From assembly GCA_934270345.1 (NCBI GenBank), contig CAKQPT010000032.1, forward strand, positions 1 through 23,377: a stretch of DNA of 23,377 bases. Reading direction: 5' to 3'. Below, piece after piece: positions 1 to 7,015 of this stretch (position 1 is the first letter of the stretch; each line of letters begins with the position of its first letter). The position numbers were made by a program, and so were the translations under genes. This DNA comes from an uncultured Oribacterium sp. (GTDB lineage Bacteria > Bacillota > Clostridia > Lachnospirales > Lachnospiraceae). The notes under the pieces were generated by a model that searched no databases, was not told where the DNA came from, and saw only the letters and a program-made list of their open reading frames with translations.

Positions 1-14
1 GAAAAGGAGATATC

Positions 15-752
15 ATGGCAGAATCCATCAAAGGTGCAATTCACTCCATCGAGACCTTCGGCGCCGTGGACGGCCCGGGCATCCGATATACGATCTTTCT
101 GAAGGGCTGTCACATGCGCTGCCGCTACTGCCACAATCCGGACACCTGGACCCTGCAGAGCGACGACATGCGTACCGCGGACGAGCTCCTCGACCACGCA
201 GAGCGCTACCGTGAGTACTGGGGCGAGCAGGGCGGCATCACCGTCAGCGGTGGCGACCCGCTCGTACAGATCGACTTCGTGCTCGAGCTCTTCCAGAAGG
301 CGAAGGCACGCGGCATCAGCACCTGCCTCGACACCTCGGCGCAGCCGTTCACCCGCGAAGAGCCATTTATCTCGAAGTTCGAGGCATTGGCCCAGGTCAC
401 GGACACGGTCCTCTTCGACATCAAGGAAATCGACGACGAGAAGCACAAGGCCCTGACCGGCTGGACGAACCGGAACATCCTCGACTGCGCGCGCTACCTC
501 AGCGACCACGGCGTCGCGATGTGGATCCGCCACGTCCTCGTGCCGGGCCTCACCGACTCCGACGAAGAACTCATCGCGACCCGGAAGTTCATCGACGAAC
601 TGAAGACCGTGCAGAAGGTCGAGGTCCTGCCGTACCACACCCTCGGCACCTTCAAGTACGAGAAGCTCGGCATCCCGTACACCCTCGAGGGCGTAAACCC
701 GCCGACGAACGAAAGCGTACAGCACGCGAAGGAAATCCTCGGCGCAGTGTGA
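15..752 (+). CDS. pflA: Pyruvate formate-lyase activating enzyme (radical SAM)
   Basis: This 245-residue protein is a glycyl-radical activating enzyme. The family uses S-adenosylmethionine and a [4Fe-4S] cluster to install the glycyl radical on pyruvate formate-lyase, which cleaves pyruvate to acetyl-CoA and formate in the cytoplasm of anaerobes. Seen in the sequence: the radical-SAM cluster motif with Cys32, Cys36 and Cys39 (GCHMRCRYC), the preceding FGAVDGPGIRY stretch typical of PflA, and the VSGGDPL glycine motif that helps bind SAM. The length is normal for the family and there is no extra ferredoxin insert, which separates it from most other glycyl-radical activases. The start has a good ribosome binding site (AAAAGGAGA) just inside the window edge. 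The partner pflB is expected directly upstream, outside the window; this is inference. No terminator is visible after the stop; the next promoter begins within about 10 bases. Confidence 0.95.
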   Translation: MAESIKGAIHSIETFGAVDGPGIRYTIFLKGCHMRCRYCHNPDTWTLQSDDMRTADELLDHAERYREYWGEQGGITVSGGDPLVQIDFVLELFQKAKARGISTCLDTSAQPFTREEPFISKFEALAQVTDTVLFDIKEIDDEKHKALTGWTNRNILDCARYLSDHGVAMWIRHVLVPGLTDSDEELIATRKFIDELKTVQKVEVLPYHTLGTFKYEKLGIPYTLEGVNPPTNESVQHAKEILGAV

Positions 753-757
753 AAGCA

Positions 758-786
758 TTTAAAAGAACCTCTTTCCATGGTAGAAT
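758..786 (+). promoter_or_regulatory. Promoter of the HerA-like ATPase gene
   Basis: An extended -10 box, TGGTAGAAT at 778-786 (five of six matches to TATAAT plus the TG), lies 17 bases after a weak -35 candidate TTTAAA at 758-763. It sits just after the pflA stop codon and about 105 bases ahead of the start of the ATPase gene, leaving room for the inverted repeat in the leader. Confidence 0.5.
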
Positions 787-798
787 ATAACTATCTAT

Positions 799-835
799 CA
801 TCGGATGGCAGAACGGTATTCTGAGCCATCCGATG
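799..835 (+). repeat. Perfect 11 bp inverted repeat in the leader of the ATPase gene
   Basis: The arms CATCGGATGGC (799-809) and GCCATCCGATG (825-835) are perfectly complementary with a 15-base loop. There is no T-tract after it, so it is not a standard terminator. It lies between the predicted promoter and the ribosome binding site at 876-883. It could be an RNA hairpin or a DNA operator; the sequence does not say which. Confidence 0.6.
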
Positions 836-891
836 GGCAGCGGCGAATCGCTGCCACAGGGCGTGAATATTCTCCGGAGGAGGTTCTTTTT

Positions 892-2529
892 ATGTTTTAT
901 AACGAAAAAGTCTGGGCAGCAGTGGACATGGATACGCAGGAAAAGGTCTATATCCTGCCGAAGATGGCGAACCGTCATGGTCTGATTGCGGGCGCTACCG
1001 GCACCGGTAAAACCATCACCCTGAAGGTGCTTGCGGAGTCCTTCAGTGATATGGGTGTGCCGGTCTTTCTGTCGGATGTGAAGGGCGATCTCGCCGGCAT
1101 GATCCTGTCGGGGGTTGATTCTGAAAACATGCAGAAGCGCATCGCGCGTTTCGGCCTCGCACCGGCGGGCTTCCAGTACCAGGCCTATCCGACGCAGTTC
1201 TGGGATATCGACGGGAAGAAGGGACTTCCGCTTCGCACGACCATCAGTGAGTTCGGACCGACCCTGCTCGGACGTCTCCTCGGCCTCACACAGCTGCAGA
1301 CCGATATCTTGACGATCATCTTCCGTATCGCAGACGAAGAGAATCTGCTCCTGCTCGACACGAAGGATCTTCGCGCGATGGTGCAGTACGTCGCGGAGAA
1401 TAATAAGAAATACTCGTCCGAGTATGGCAATATGGCGACGGCGTCACTGAACGCGATTCTCCGCTCGGTGGTCGCACTCGAGACCGCCGGTGGCGATAAG
1501 TTCTTCGGTGAACCGGCGATTGACATCCACGATTTCATCCGCACGAACAGTGTCGGTCGTGGCATGATCAATATCCTCGACGCTGAATCAACAATTCAGA
1601 ATCCGCTGATCTACTCCACCTTCATGCTTTTCATGCTGAGTGAGCTTTTCGAGCAGATGCCGGAGGTCGGTGACCCGGAGAAGCCGAAGATGGTCTTCTT
1701 CTTTGACGAAGCCCACCTCCTCTTTAACGGCGCGCCGAAGGCGCTCATCGAGAAAATCGAGCAGGTTGTGAAGCTCATCCGCTCGAAGGGCATCGGCGTG
1801 TACTTTATCACCCAGAACCCGAGTGATATCCCGGATGGTGTGCTCGCACAGCTCAGCCACAAGGTGGAGCATGCCCTCCATGCCTATACGCCGAGCGAGG
1901 AGAAGAAGGTGAAGGCCGCGGCGGCTTCCTTCCGTGTGAACCCGAACTTCGACACCATCGAGGCACTCCAGAATCTCGGCACCGGTGAAGCGCTGATTTC
2001 CTTCCTCGACAGCGATGGCAAGCCGGAAGTCGTCCGCCGCTGTGCGGTGCTCCCGCCGGCTTCCCGGATGGGCACCATCGACGAAACCGCACGTCTCGCG
2101 TCCATCGTTGCCTCGGACCTCTGTGGAAAATACGACGAGACCATCGACCGCGACTCCGCCTATGAATTCCTGAAGCGCCTGACGGACGAGGCTACTGCAA
2201 ATGCAGCCCGCGCTGCAGAAGAAGCGGAAGCTGCGAAGATTGCGGAAAAGGAAGCAAAGGAGCAGGCGAAGATTGCCGAGAGAGAGGCGAAGGAGCAGCA
2301 GAAGCTTCTGGAAAAAGAGGCCCTCGCGAAGGCGAAGGCCGAAGAAAAAGCAAAGAAGGATCAGGAACGCATCGTAAAATCCGTCGGCCGCACCACCGCC
2401 GGCACCCTCGGTCGTGAAGTCGGCGGTGCCGTCGGAAAGAGCTTCATGGGCAGCTTCGGAAAGCGCGTCGGTGGGAACGTCGGTGCCGCCCTCGGCCGCG
2501 GTATCCTCGATACCTTATTTGGAAAGTAA
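892..2529 (+). CDS. HerA-like ATPase, DUF853 family (YjgR-like)
   Basis: This 545-residue P-loop ATPase belongs to the HerA/FtsK-like group, DUF853 (E. coli YjgR relatives). Such proteins form hexameric DNA-translocase-type ATPases, but the cellular role of DUF853 proteins is not established. Seen: Walker A GATGTGKT at residues 34-41, Walker B FFFDEAH with Asp272-Glu273, and the downstream TQNPSDIP segment typical of the family. Residues 436-498 are an Ala/Glu/Lys-rich, probably coiled-coil stretch, followed by a glycine-rich tail (about 500-545) with repeated GxxxG-type spacing. The start at 892 is chosen because GGAGGAGG lies 9 bases upstream. An in-frame ATG at 805 falls inside a leader hairpin and lacks a ribosome binding site. 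The gene has its own promoter and ends exactly where the convergent protease gene ends, with no spacer. No nuclease (NurA) partner is adjacent, which argues against a HerA-NurA pair. Confidence 0.88.
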   Translation: MFYNEKVWAAVDMDTQEKVYILPKMANRHGLIAGATGTGKTITLKVLAESFSDMGVPVFLSDVKGDLAGMILSGVDSENMQKRIARFGLAPAGFQYQAYPTQFWDIDGKKGLPLRTTISEFGPTLLGRLLGLTQLQTDILTIIFRIADEENLLLLDTKDLRAMVQYVAENNKKYSSEYGNMATASLNAILRSVVALETAGGDKFFGEPAIDIHDFIRTNSVGRGMINILDAESTIQNPLIYSTFMLFMLSELFEQMPEVGDPEKPKMVFFFDEAHLLFNGAPKALIEKIEQVVKLIRSKGIGVYFITQNPSDIPDGVLAQLSHKVEHALHAYTPSEEKKVKAAAASFRVNPNFDTIEALQNLGTGEALISFLDSDGKPEVVRRCAVLPPASRMGTIDETARLASIVASDLCGKYDETIDRDSAYEFLKRLTDEATANAARAAEEAEAAKIAEKEAKEQAKIAEREAKEQQKLLEKEALAKAKAEEKAKKDQERIVKSVGRTTAGTLGREVGGAVGKSFMGSFGKRVGGNVGAALGRGILDTLFGK

Positions 2530-3402
2530 TTATTCGAAAATACTGAGGATGGTAAGACCGATGAAGAGCAGGTTTATGACGACCACCGCAGGTGTCGTGA
2601 ACCAGGTCTTCACCATCGCTGGAAAGCTGTGCTCGCTTCGACAGAAGCTGCGCAGCTTTTTGAAATTCCGGAGCAGTGTCACGGCGGTTACGAGCATCCC
2701 CCCGTAGATGAACACGAGGTAAATGAGACTCACGAGCGTGCTGTCCCCGCCGAGATTATTGAAGAACAGCGCGAACGCGTTGTTGCTGAGATGCATGAGG
2801 ATCGCGCAGGCGAAGCCGTAGCGCTCCCGGACGAAGGCGAGTAGCGCCCCGACGAAGAGCGCCGTCAGAAGCTGCATCAGATTCCCGTGCATGAGCCCGA
2901 AGAGCAGCGCACTGATCACGATCGCGAAGAGCCGCCCATAGTGCCGGAGCTGATTATAGATGAGCCCGCGGAACAGACACTCCTCCACGAACGGCGCGAT
3001 GATGACTGCGTACAGAATCATCCAGAAGCCGGTCATCCGCCCGCTCGCGACCTCCGTCGCATACTCCATCGTGAAGCCCTGCTGGTGCAGAAATGCCTCC
3101 ACCGGCGACAGCAGGATCGAGCTGAATGCCTGCAGCCCGTAGATCATCAGCAGCAGCCAGAGATACGTAAGCGGCCCGAAACGCGCATGCGTCGTCCGCG
3201 GGATCCCATCGCCCCCGAGCAGAAGCAGCACGACCACCAGCCCGAACAGACTCACCGCGATCATCGTGAAGTCCTCCTGCTGATAGACCGCCGACCCGTA
3301 CTGGATCAGAAAACCACTGCCCACCTGGAACAGAAACTCATAGAGGAGAAGCGCGAGCGCCACCTTCGTGAAACTCCGCTTCGCCGGATATTGAAAACTC
3401 AT
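2530..3402 (-). CDS. CPBP family intramembrane glutamic endopeptidase (CAAX protease/Abi type)
   Basis: This 290-residue multi-pass membrane protein carries the three CPBP (Abi) motifs in order: EECLFRG at 140-146 (EExxxR), FGLMH with His172 (FxxxH), and HLSNN with His204 and Asn208 (HxxxN). In the family the paired glutamates and the histidines form the catalytic site inside the membrane. Members include CAAX prenyl proteases, bacteriocin-immunity proteins and many of unknown substrate. About eight hydrophobic segments are visible, with one more at the extreme C-terminus (about 268-288). The start is the first ATG; an AGAAGGG ribosome binding site lies 12 bases upstream, which is rather far. 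The gene points away from repeat copy A and converges on the HerA-like gene with touching stop codons. No bacteriocin or prenyltransferase gene is adjacent, so no substrate can be suggested. Confidence 0.88.
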   Translation of the reverse strand: MSFQYPAKRSFTKVALALLLYEFLFQVGSGFLIQYGSAVYQQEDFTMIAVSLFGLVVVLLLLGGDGIPRTTHARFGPLTYLWLLLMIYGLQAFSSILLSPVEAFLHQQGFTMEYATEVASGRMTGFWMILYAVIIAPFVEECLFRGLIYNQLRHYGRLFAIVISALLFGLMHGNLMQLLTALFVGALLAFVRERYGFACAILMHLSNNAFALFFNNLGGDSTLVSLIYLVFIYGGMLVTAVTLLRNFKKLRSFCRSEHSFPAMVKTWFTTPAVVVINLLFIGLTILSIFE

Positions 3403-3425
3403 CTGTCTGAAAAACCCTTCTTTTA

Positions 3426-3434
3426 TGCTATACT
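3426..3434 (+). promoter_or_regulatory. Extended -10 box pointing into repeat copy A
   Basis: TGCTATACT is a TGn-extended -10 with five of six matches. No convincing -35 is seen 16-18 bases upstream. Transcription would start near 3441, exactly where the palindromic copy A begins. This suggests that copy A may be transcribed as its own RNA, with recJ possibly downstream of it. Confidence 0.4.
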
Positions 3435-3440
3435 GATTAA

Positions 3441-3713
3441 GTTACGTAACAGTTCAGTTAAGAGGACCCGGAGGGGCGGCAACGGAGGCCATACGTAGAG
3501 ATCGTGTGAAATCAAGCCGGGTTCCCTTAGCGGCACTTGGTGTTATCTCTCCCTGGAACCCTCTAGCAACGCTGAGTTTTCATAAAGAAAACTCAGCGAT
3601 TGCAGAGGGCCTAGTGCCGCTTAGGGGTCCCGGCTTAGATTGAACCGATCTCGGAGTACTGTGCCTCCGTTGCCGCCCCTCCGGGCCCCTTGCCTGAACT
3701 GTAACTAAGTTAC
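3441..3713 (+). repeat. Structured intergenic repeat, copy A (possible ncRNA)
   Basis: A 273-base element fills most of the 343-base gap between the divergent protease and recJ genes. Nested complementary arms are: GTAACAGTTCAG-like ends near 3446-3457 and 3694-3705; a perfect 22 bp stem 3467-3488 with 3664-3685; 3498-3504 with 3646-3652; 3514-3521 with 3629-3636; the 9 bp helix 3529-3537 with 3613-3621; and the core hairpin 3559-3581 with 3587-3609 (loop ATAAA). Fixed blocks shared with copies B and/or C are CCCTTAG, CTTAGGG, CCATACGTAGAG and CTCGGAGTACTGTG. There is no coding capacity. It could be a structured RNA, a transcription-end element or a miniature mobile element. I do not recognise a named family. 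Confidence 0.85.
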
Positions 3714-3745
3714 TAATTATACAACAAAACCCAGAGGGACAACAT

Positions 3746-5494
3746 ATGAAAAAATGGTTCATCTATAATAAGAAGGCGGATTTCAAGGCGGTCGCGGCAG
3801 CGCACCACATCGATCAGGTGACGGCGCGCATCCTCCGGAACCGTGAGATCAACTCCGACGCGCAGATCGAGCAGTACCTGCATGGCTCCCTCGAGGAGCT
3901 CCACTCGCCGCTTCTCCTGCCGGATGCGATCCGCTGCATGAATCATCTGAACCGTGCGATCCAGGAGGGCCGCCGCATCCGCATCGTTGGCGACTACGAC
4001 GTCGATGGCGTGTGCGCGACCTACATCCTCTATACCGGCCTCCAGCGCCTCGGCGCGCAGGTCGACTACGTGTTGCCGGACCGCATCCGGGACGGCTACG
4101 GCATCAACGTGCACATCATCGACCAGGCGAAGGAGGATGGCGTCAGCGTGATCCTCACCTGCGACAACGGCATCAGTGCCATCGAGGAGATGAAGCATGC
4201 GCGTGACCTCGGCCTCACCGTGCTGATCACGGACCACCATGACATCCGCCAGCGTGACGATGAGGACTACGGCTGCGAGTCGCGGGATATCCTGCCACCG
4301 GCGAGTGCCGTCGTGGACGCGAAGCGCGAGGACAGCCGCTACCCGTATACCCAGATCTGCGGTGCGGTCGTCGCCTGGAAGATCATCACCCTGCTTTACC
4401 AGAACCGCGGACTCCCGCAGGACGCGTACCTCGACTTCCTCGAGTTCGCCGCCATCGCGACCGTCTGTGACGTCGTTGAACTCCAGGACGAGAACCGTAT
4501 CATCGTGAAGTTCGGCCTCCAGCAGATCCGTCAGACGACGAATCCTGGCCTCCGCGCGCTGCTCGACGTGCAGGGCCTCCTCGAGAAGGAGCACATCACG
4601 AGCTACCACATCGGCTATATCATCGGCCCGTGTATCAATGCAGGCGGCCGGCTCCGCAGTGCCGAGATCGCACTGTCGCTCTTTACCACCACGGACCCGT
4701 CGGAGGCCCTCACGAAGGCGGTGAAGCTGAAGGAGCTGAACGACGTCCGGAAGGACATGACGATCGAGGCGACGAAGGAAGCCTATGCGCAGGTAGAGCA
4801 GCAGTACATCTCCGATCCGGTCCTCGTCATCTACCTCCCGAAGCTGCATGAGAGCCTCGCCGGCATCGTCGCCGGTCGCCTCCGCGAGAAGTATTACCGT
4901 CCGGCCTTCGTGGTCACCGACGCCGAGGACGGAGAAGACGGCACCCTCATGGCGAAGGGCTCCGGTCGAAGCATCGATGCCTATCCGATGTCGGAGCGTC
5001 TTGCCGAGGTGGCAGAGCTCCTCACGAAGTTCGGCGGCCATCCCCTCGCGGCCGGGTTCAGCCTCCCGCGCGAAAACATTGGCCGCTTCCGTACGGCCCT
5101 CAACGAACGCTGCGGACTGCAGCTCGACCAGCTCGTGGACAAGCTCTGGATCGACGTGCCGATGCCGGTGAGCTACGTCACCGAGGATCTGATCCACGAA
5201 TTCGACCGCCTCGAGCCGTATGGCAAGGGCAACGAGAAACCGTGCTTCGCCGAAAAGAACCTCCGCATCCTTGAAGCCCGCGTGCTCGGGAAGGGCCGGA
5301 ATGTTGTGCGCCTGCAGCTCCTGTCGCAGCAGGGAACCTCGATCTCCGGCATCCTCTTCACTGACGGCGACGCCTTCCTGCGAAATAAAGGCACGAAATC
5401 CCTGATAGATGTGGTTTACTATCCGGAAGTGAATGAATATAATGGATTTAAAAGTCTGCAGATCGTCATCGAGGATTACCAGTTGAGGGCGTGA
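3746..5494 (+). CDS. recJ: Single-stranded-DNA-specific exonuclease RecJ
   Basis: This 582-residue DHH-family phosphoesterase degrades single-stranded DNA 5' to 3' in recombination and mismatch/base-excision repair. Seen: motif I DYDVDG at 83-88, CDNG with Asp140, motif DHH at 163-165, the INAGGR segment typical of RecJ, and the DHHA1 motif GGHPLAAG at 430-437. The C-terminal part (about 450-582) matches the OB-fold region, and the length is normal for the compact Firmicute RecJ. The start has AGAGGG 7 bases upstream. It lies 33 bases after repeat copy A, so any promoter must overlap the repeat's 3' end or lie before it. glyA begins 32 bases after the stop, so the two are probably co-transcribed. 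A very long open frame on the opposite strand is a shadow of high GC. Confidence 0.95.
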   Translation: MKKWFIYNKKADFKAVAAAHHIDQVTARILRNREINSDAQIEQYLHGSLEELHSPLLLPDAIRCMNHLNRAIQEGRRIRIVGDYDVDGVCATYILYTGLQRLGAQVDYVLPDRIRDGYGINVHIIDQAKEDGVSVILTCDNGISAIEEMKHARDLGLTVLITDHHDIRQRDDEDYGCESRDILPPASAVVDAKREDSRYPYTQICGAVVAWKIITLLYQNRGLPQDAYLDFLEFAAIATVCDVVELQDENRIIVKFGLQQIRQTTNPGLRALLDVQGLLEKEHITSYHIGYIIGPCINAGGRLRSAEIALSLFTTTDPSEALTKAVKLKELNDVRKDMTIEATKEAYAQVEQQYISDPVLVIYLPKLHESLAGIVAGRLREKYYRPAFVVTDAEDGEDGTLMAKGSGRSIDAYPMSERLAEVAELLTKFGGHPLAAGFSLPRENIGRFRTALNERCGLQLDQLVDKLWIDVPMPVSYVTEDLIHEFDRLEPYGKGNEKPCFAEKNLRILEARVLGKGRNVVRLQLLSQQGTSISGILFTDGDAFLRNKGTKSLIDVVYYPEVNEYNGFKSLQIVIEDYQLRA

Positions 5495-5526
5495 GCAGGC
5501 TTCGACGAGAAAAGAGGAGGCAGATT

Positions 5527-6780
5527 ATGATCAAGGAAGTAATGAACTACATCGCACAGGCAGATCCGGAGATCGGCGCGGCGATTCTTCGCGAGTATGA
5601 CCGCCAGATGCACAACATCGAGCTCATCGCATCGGAGAACATCGTATCCGGTCCGGCCATGATGGCCATGGGCACCGTGCTCACGAACAAGTACGCCGAG
5701 GGTTACCCTGGCAAGCGTTACTATGGTGGCTGTGTCAATGTCGACGAAATCGAGACCATCGCGATCGAGCGTGCGAAGAAGCTGTTCGGCTGTGAGTATG
5801 CGAACGTACAGCCGCACTCCGGTGCACAGGCAAACATGGCCGTTACCATGGCAATCTGCGAGCCGGGCGACACGATCATGGGCATGTCCCTCGACGCCGG
5901 CGGACACCTCACCCACGGTTCACCAGCGAACTTCTCCGGCCGTTTCTATAACATCGTTCCGTACGGCATCAACGCCGACGGCTACATCGATTATGACGAG
6001 GTCGAGGCTCTCGCGATGAAGCATCATCCAAAGATGATCATCGCCGGTGCATCCGCATACCCGCGTATCATCGACTTCAAGCGCTTCCGTGAGATCGCCG
6101 ACAAGTGCGGCGCCGTACTCTGGGTAGATATGGCCCACATCGCCGGACTCGTCGCAGCCGGTCTTCACCCGTCACCAATCCCGTACGCGGATGTAACGAC
6201 CACGACGACCCACAAGACCCTCCGCGGACCACGTGGCGGCCTCATCCTCTCCAGTGCAGAGGCAGCCGAGCGCTTCAAGTTCAACAAGAATGTCTTCCCG
6301 GGCAGCCAGGGCGGCCCGCTCGAGCATGTCATCGCCGGCAAGGCCATCTGCTTCGGCGAAGCACTGAAGCCAGAGTTCAAGACCTATCAGGAGCAGATCG
6401 TGAAGAACTGTAAGGCACTCGCCGACGCGATGATGGCGAAGGGCTTCAAGCTCGTTTCCGGCGGTACCGACAACCACCTGATGCTTGTGGACCTCACGAA
6501 CATCCCGGACCTCACCGGTAAGACCCTGCAGAACAACTGTGATGAAGTACACATCACCCTGAACCGGAACGCCATCCCGAACGACCCGCGCTCCCCGTTC
6601 GTCACCTCCGGCGTCCGCATCGGCACCGCTGCCGTCACCACCCGTGGCTTCACGGAGGCCGACATGGCACCAATCGCCGACTGCATCTGGAACGTCGCAA
6701 CGAACTTCGAAGCCACAAAGGACGACGTCACCGCAAAGGTACTCGAGCTCACAAAGGCACATCCGATTTATGAGGGATAA
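5527..6780 (+). CDS. glyA: Serine hydroxymethyltransferase
   Basis: This 417-residue PLP enzyme interconverts serine and glycine with tetrahydrofolate, feeding one-carbon metabolism in the cytoplasm. Seen: the N-terminal ELIASEN motif, YPGKRYYGG substrate loop, and the PLP-binding [14 protein letters not shown] region with the Schiff-base lysine at 230. The C-terminal half keeps the SGVRIGTAA motif. The length matches bacterial GlyA. The start at 5527 is chosen because AGAGGAGG ends 6 bases upstream; an in-frame upstream ATG at 5491 overlaps the recJ stop and lacks a ribosome binding site. It forms a probable two-gene unit with recJ and is followed after 12 bases by repeat copy B, which can serve as the transcription end. 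Confidence 0.97.
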   Translation: MIKEVMNYIAQADPEIGAAILREYDRQMHNIELIASENIVSGPAMMAMGTVLTNKYAEGYPGKRYYGGCVNVDEIETIAIERAKKLFGCEYANVQPHSGAQANMAVTMAICEPGDTIMGMSLDAGGHLTHGSPANFSGRFYNIVPYGINADGYIDYDEVEALAMKHHPKMIIAGASAYPRIIDFKRFREIADKCGAVLWVDMAHIAGLVAAGLHPSPIPYADVTTTTTHKTLRGPRGGLILSSAEAAERFKFNKNVFPGSQGGPLEHVIAGKAICFGEALKPEFKTYQEQIVKNCKALADAMMAKGFKLVSGGTDNHLMLVDLTNIPDLTGKTLQNNCDEVHITLNRNAIPNDPRSPFVTSGVRIGTAAVTTRGFTEADMAPIADCIWNVATNFEATKDDVTAKVLELTKAHPIYEG

Positions 6781-6792
6781 CGCGCTGCTGAA

Positions 6793-7002
6793 GGGCGGAA
6801 CCGTCCCTGAAGGAATTGCACGAGGACGATAAAAATCAAAAACGGACCCTTAGAATCACCTGGTCATTTTCCTTAGCACCCCCTGCAACGCTGAGTTCTC
6901 ATCAAAGAGAATCTCAGCGATTGCAGGGGGCCTGGTGATTCTTAGGGTCTGTTTTTTGATTTTTACGACGAAGTGCAACTGACTGCAGGGACGGTTCCGC
7001 CC
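6793..7002 (+). repeat. Structured intergenic repeat, copy B (likely bidirectional terminator)
   Basis: This copy lies between convergent glyA and the activase gene. A perfect 17 bp outer stem pairs 6793-6809 with 6986-7002. Inside are A-rich and T-rich arms (about 6830-6849 and 6945-6965), the CCCTTAG block, a 9 bp helix 6852-6860 with 6934-6942, and the core hairpin 6879-6900 with about 6907-6930. The outer sequence differs from A and C: the CCATACGTAGAG and GGAGTACTGTG blocks are absent and replaced by other paired segments. A-rich 5' and T-rich 3' arms next to a GC stem mean that both strands have a terminator-like form. Core bases differ from A and C with pairing retained. Confidence 0.85.
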
Positions 7003-7015
7003 CCGCAGTCGTCAC

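Noticed and set aside
805..891. Upstream in-frame ATG for the HerA-like gene
   Set aside because: No ribosome binding site, lies in an inverted repeat, and the extra residues precede the family's normal N-terminus.
3441..3713. Repeat copy A as an insertion sequence
   Set aside because: No transposase frame; the ends of A, B and C differ and there are no evident matching target duplications, so only a miniature-element origin remains possible.
3713..5197. A 494-codon open frame on the minus strand across recJ
   Set aside because: Antisense to all RecJ motifs; composition typical of a shadow.
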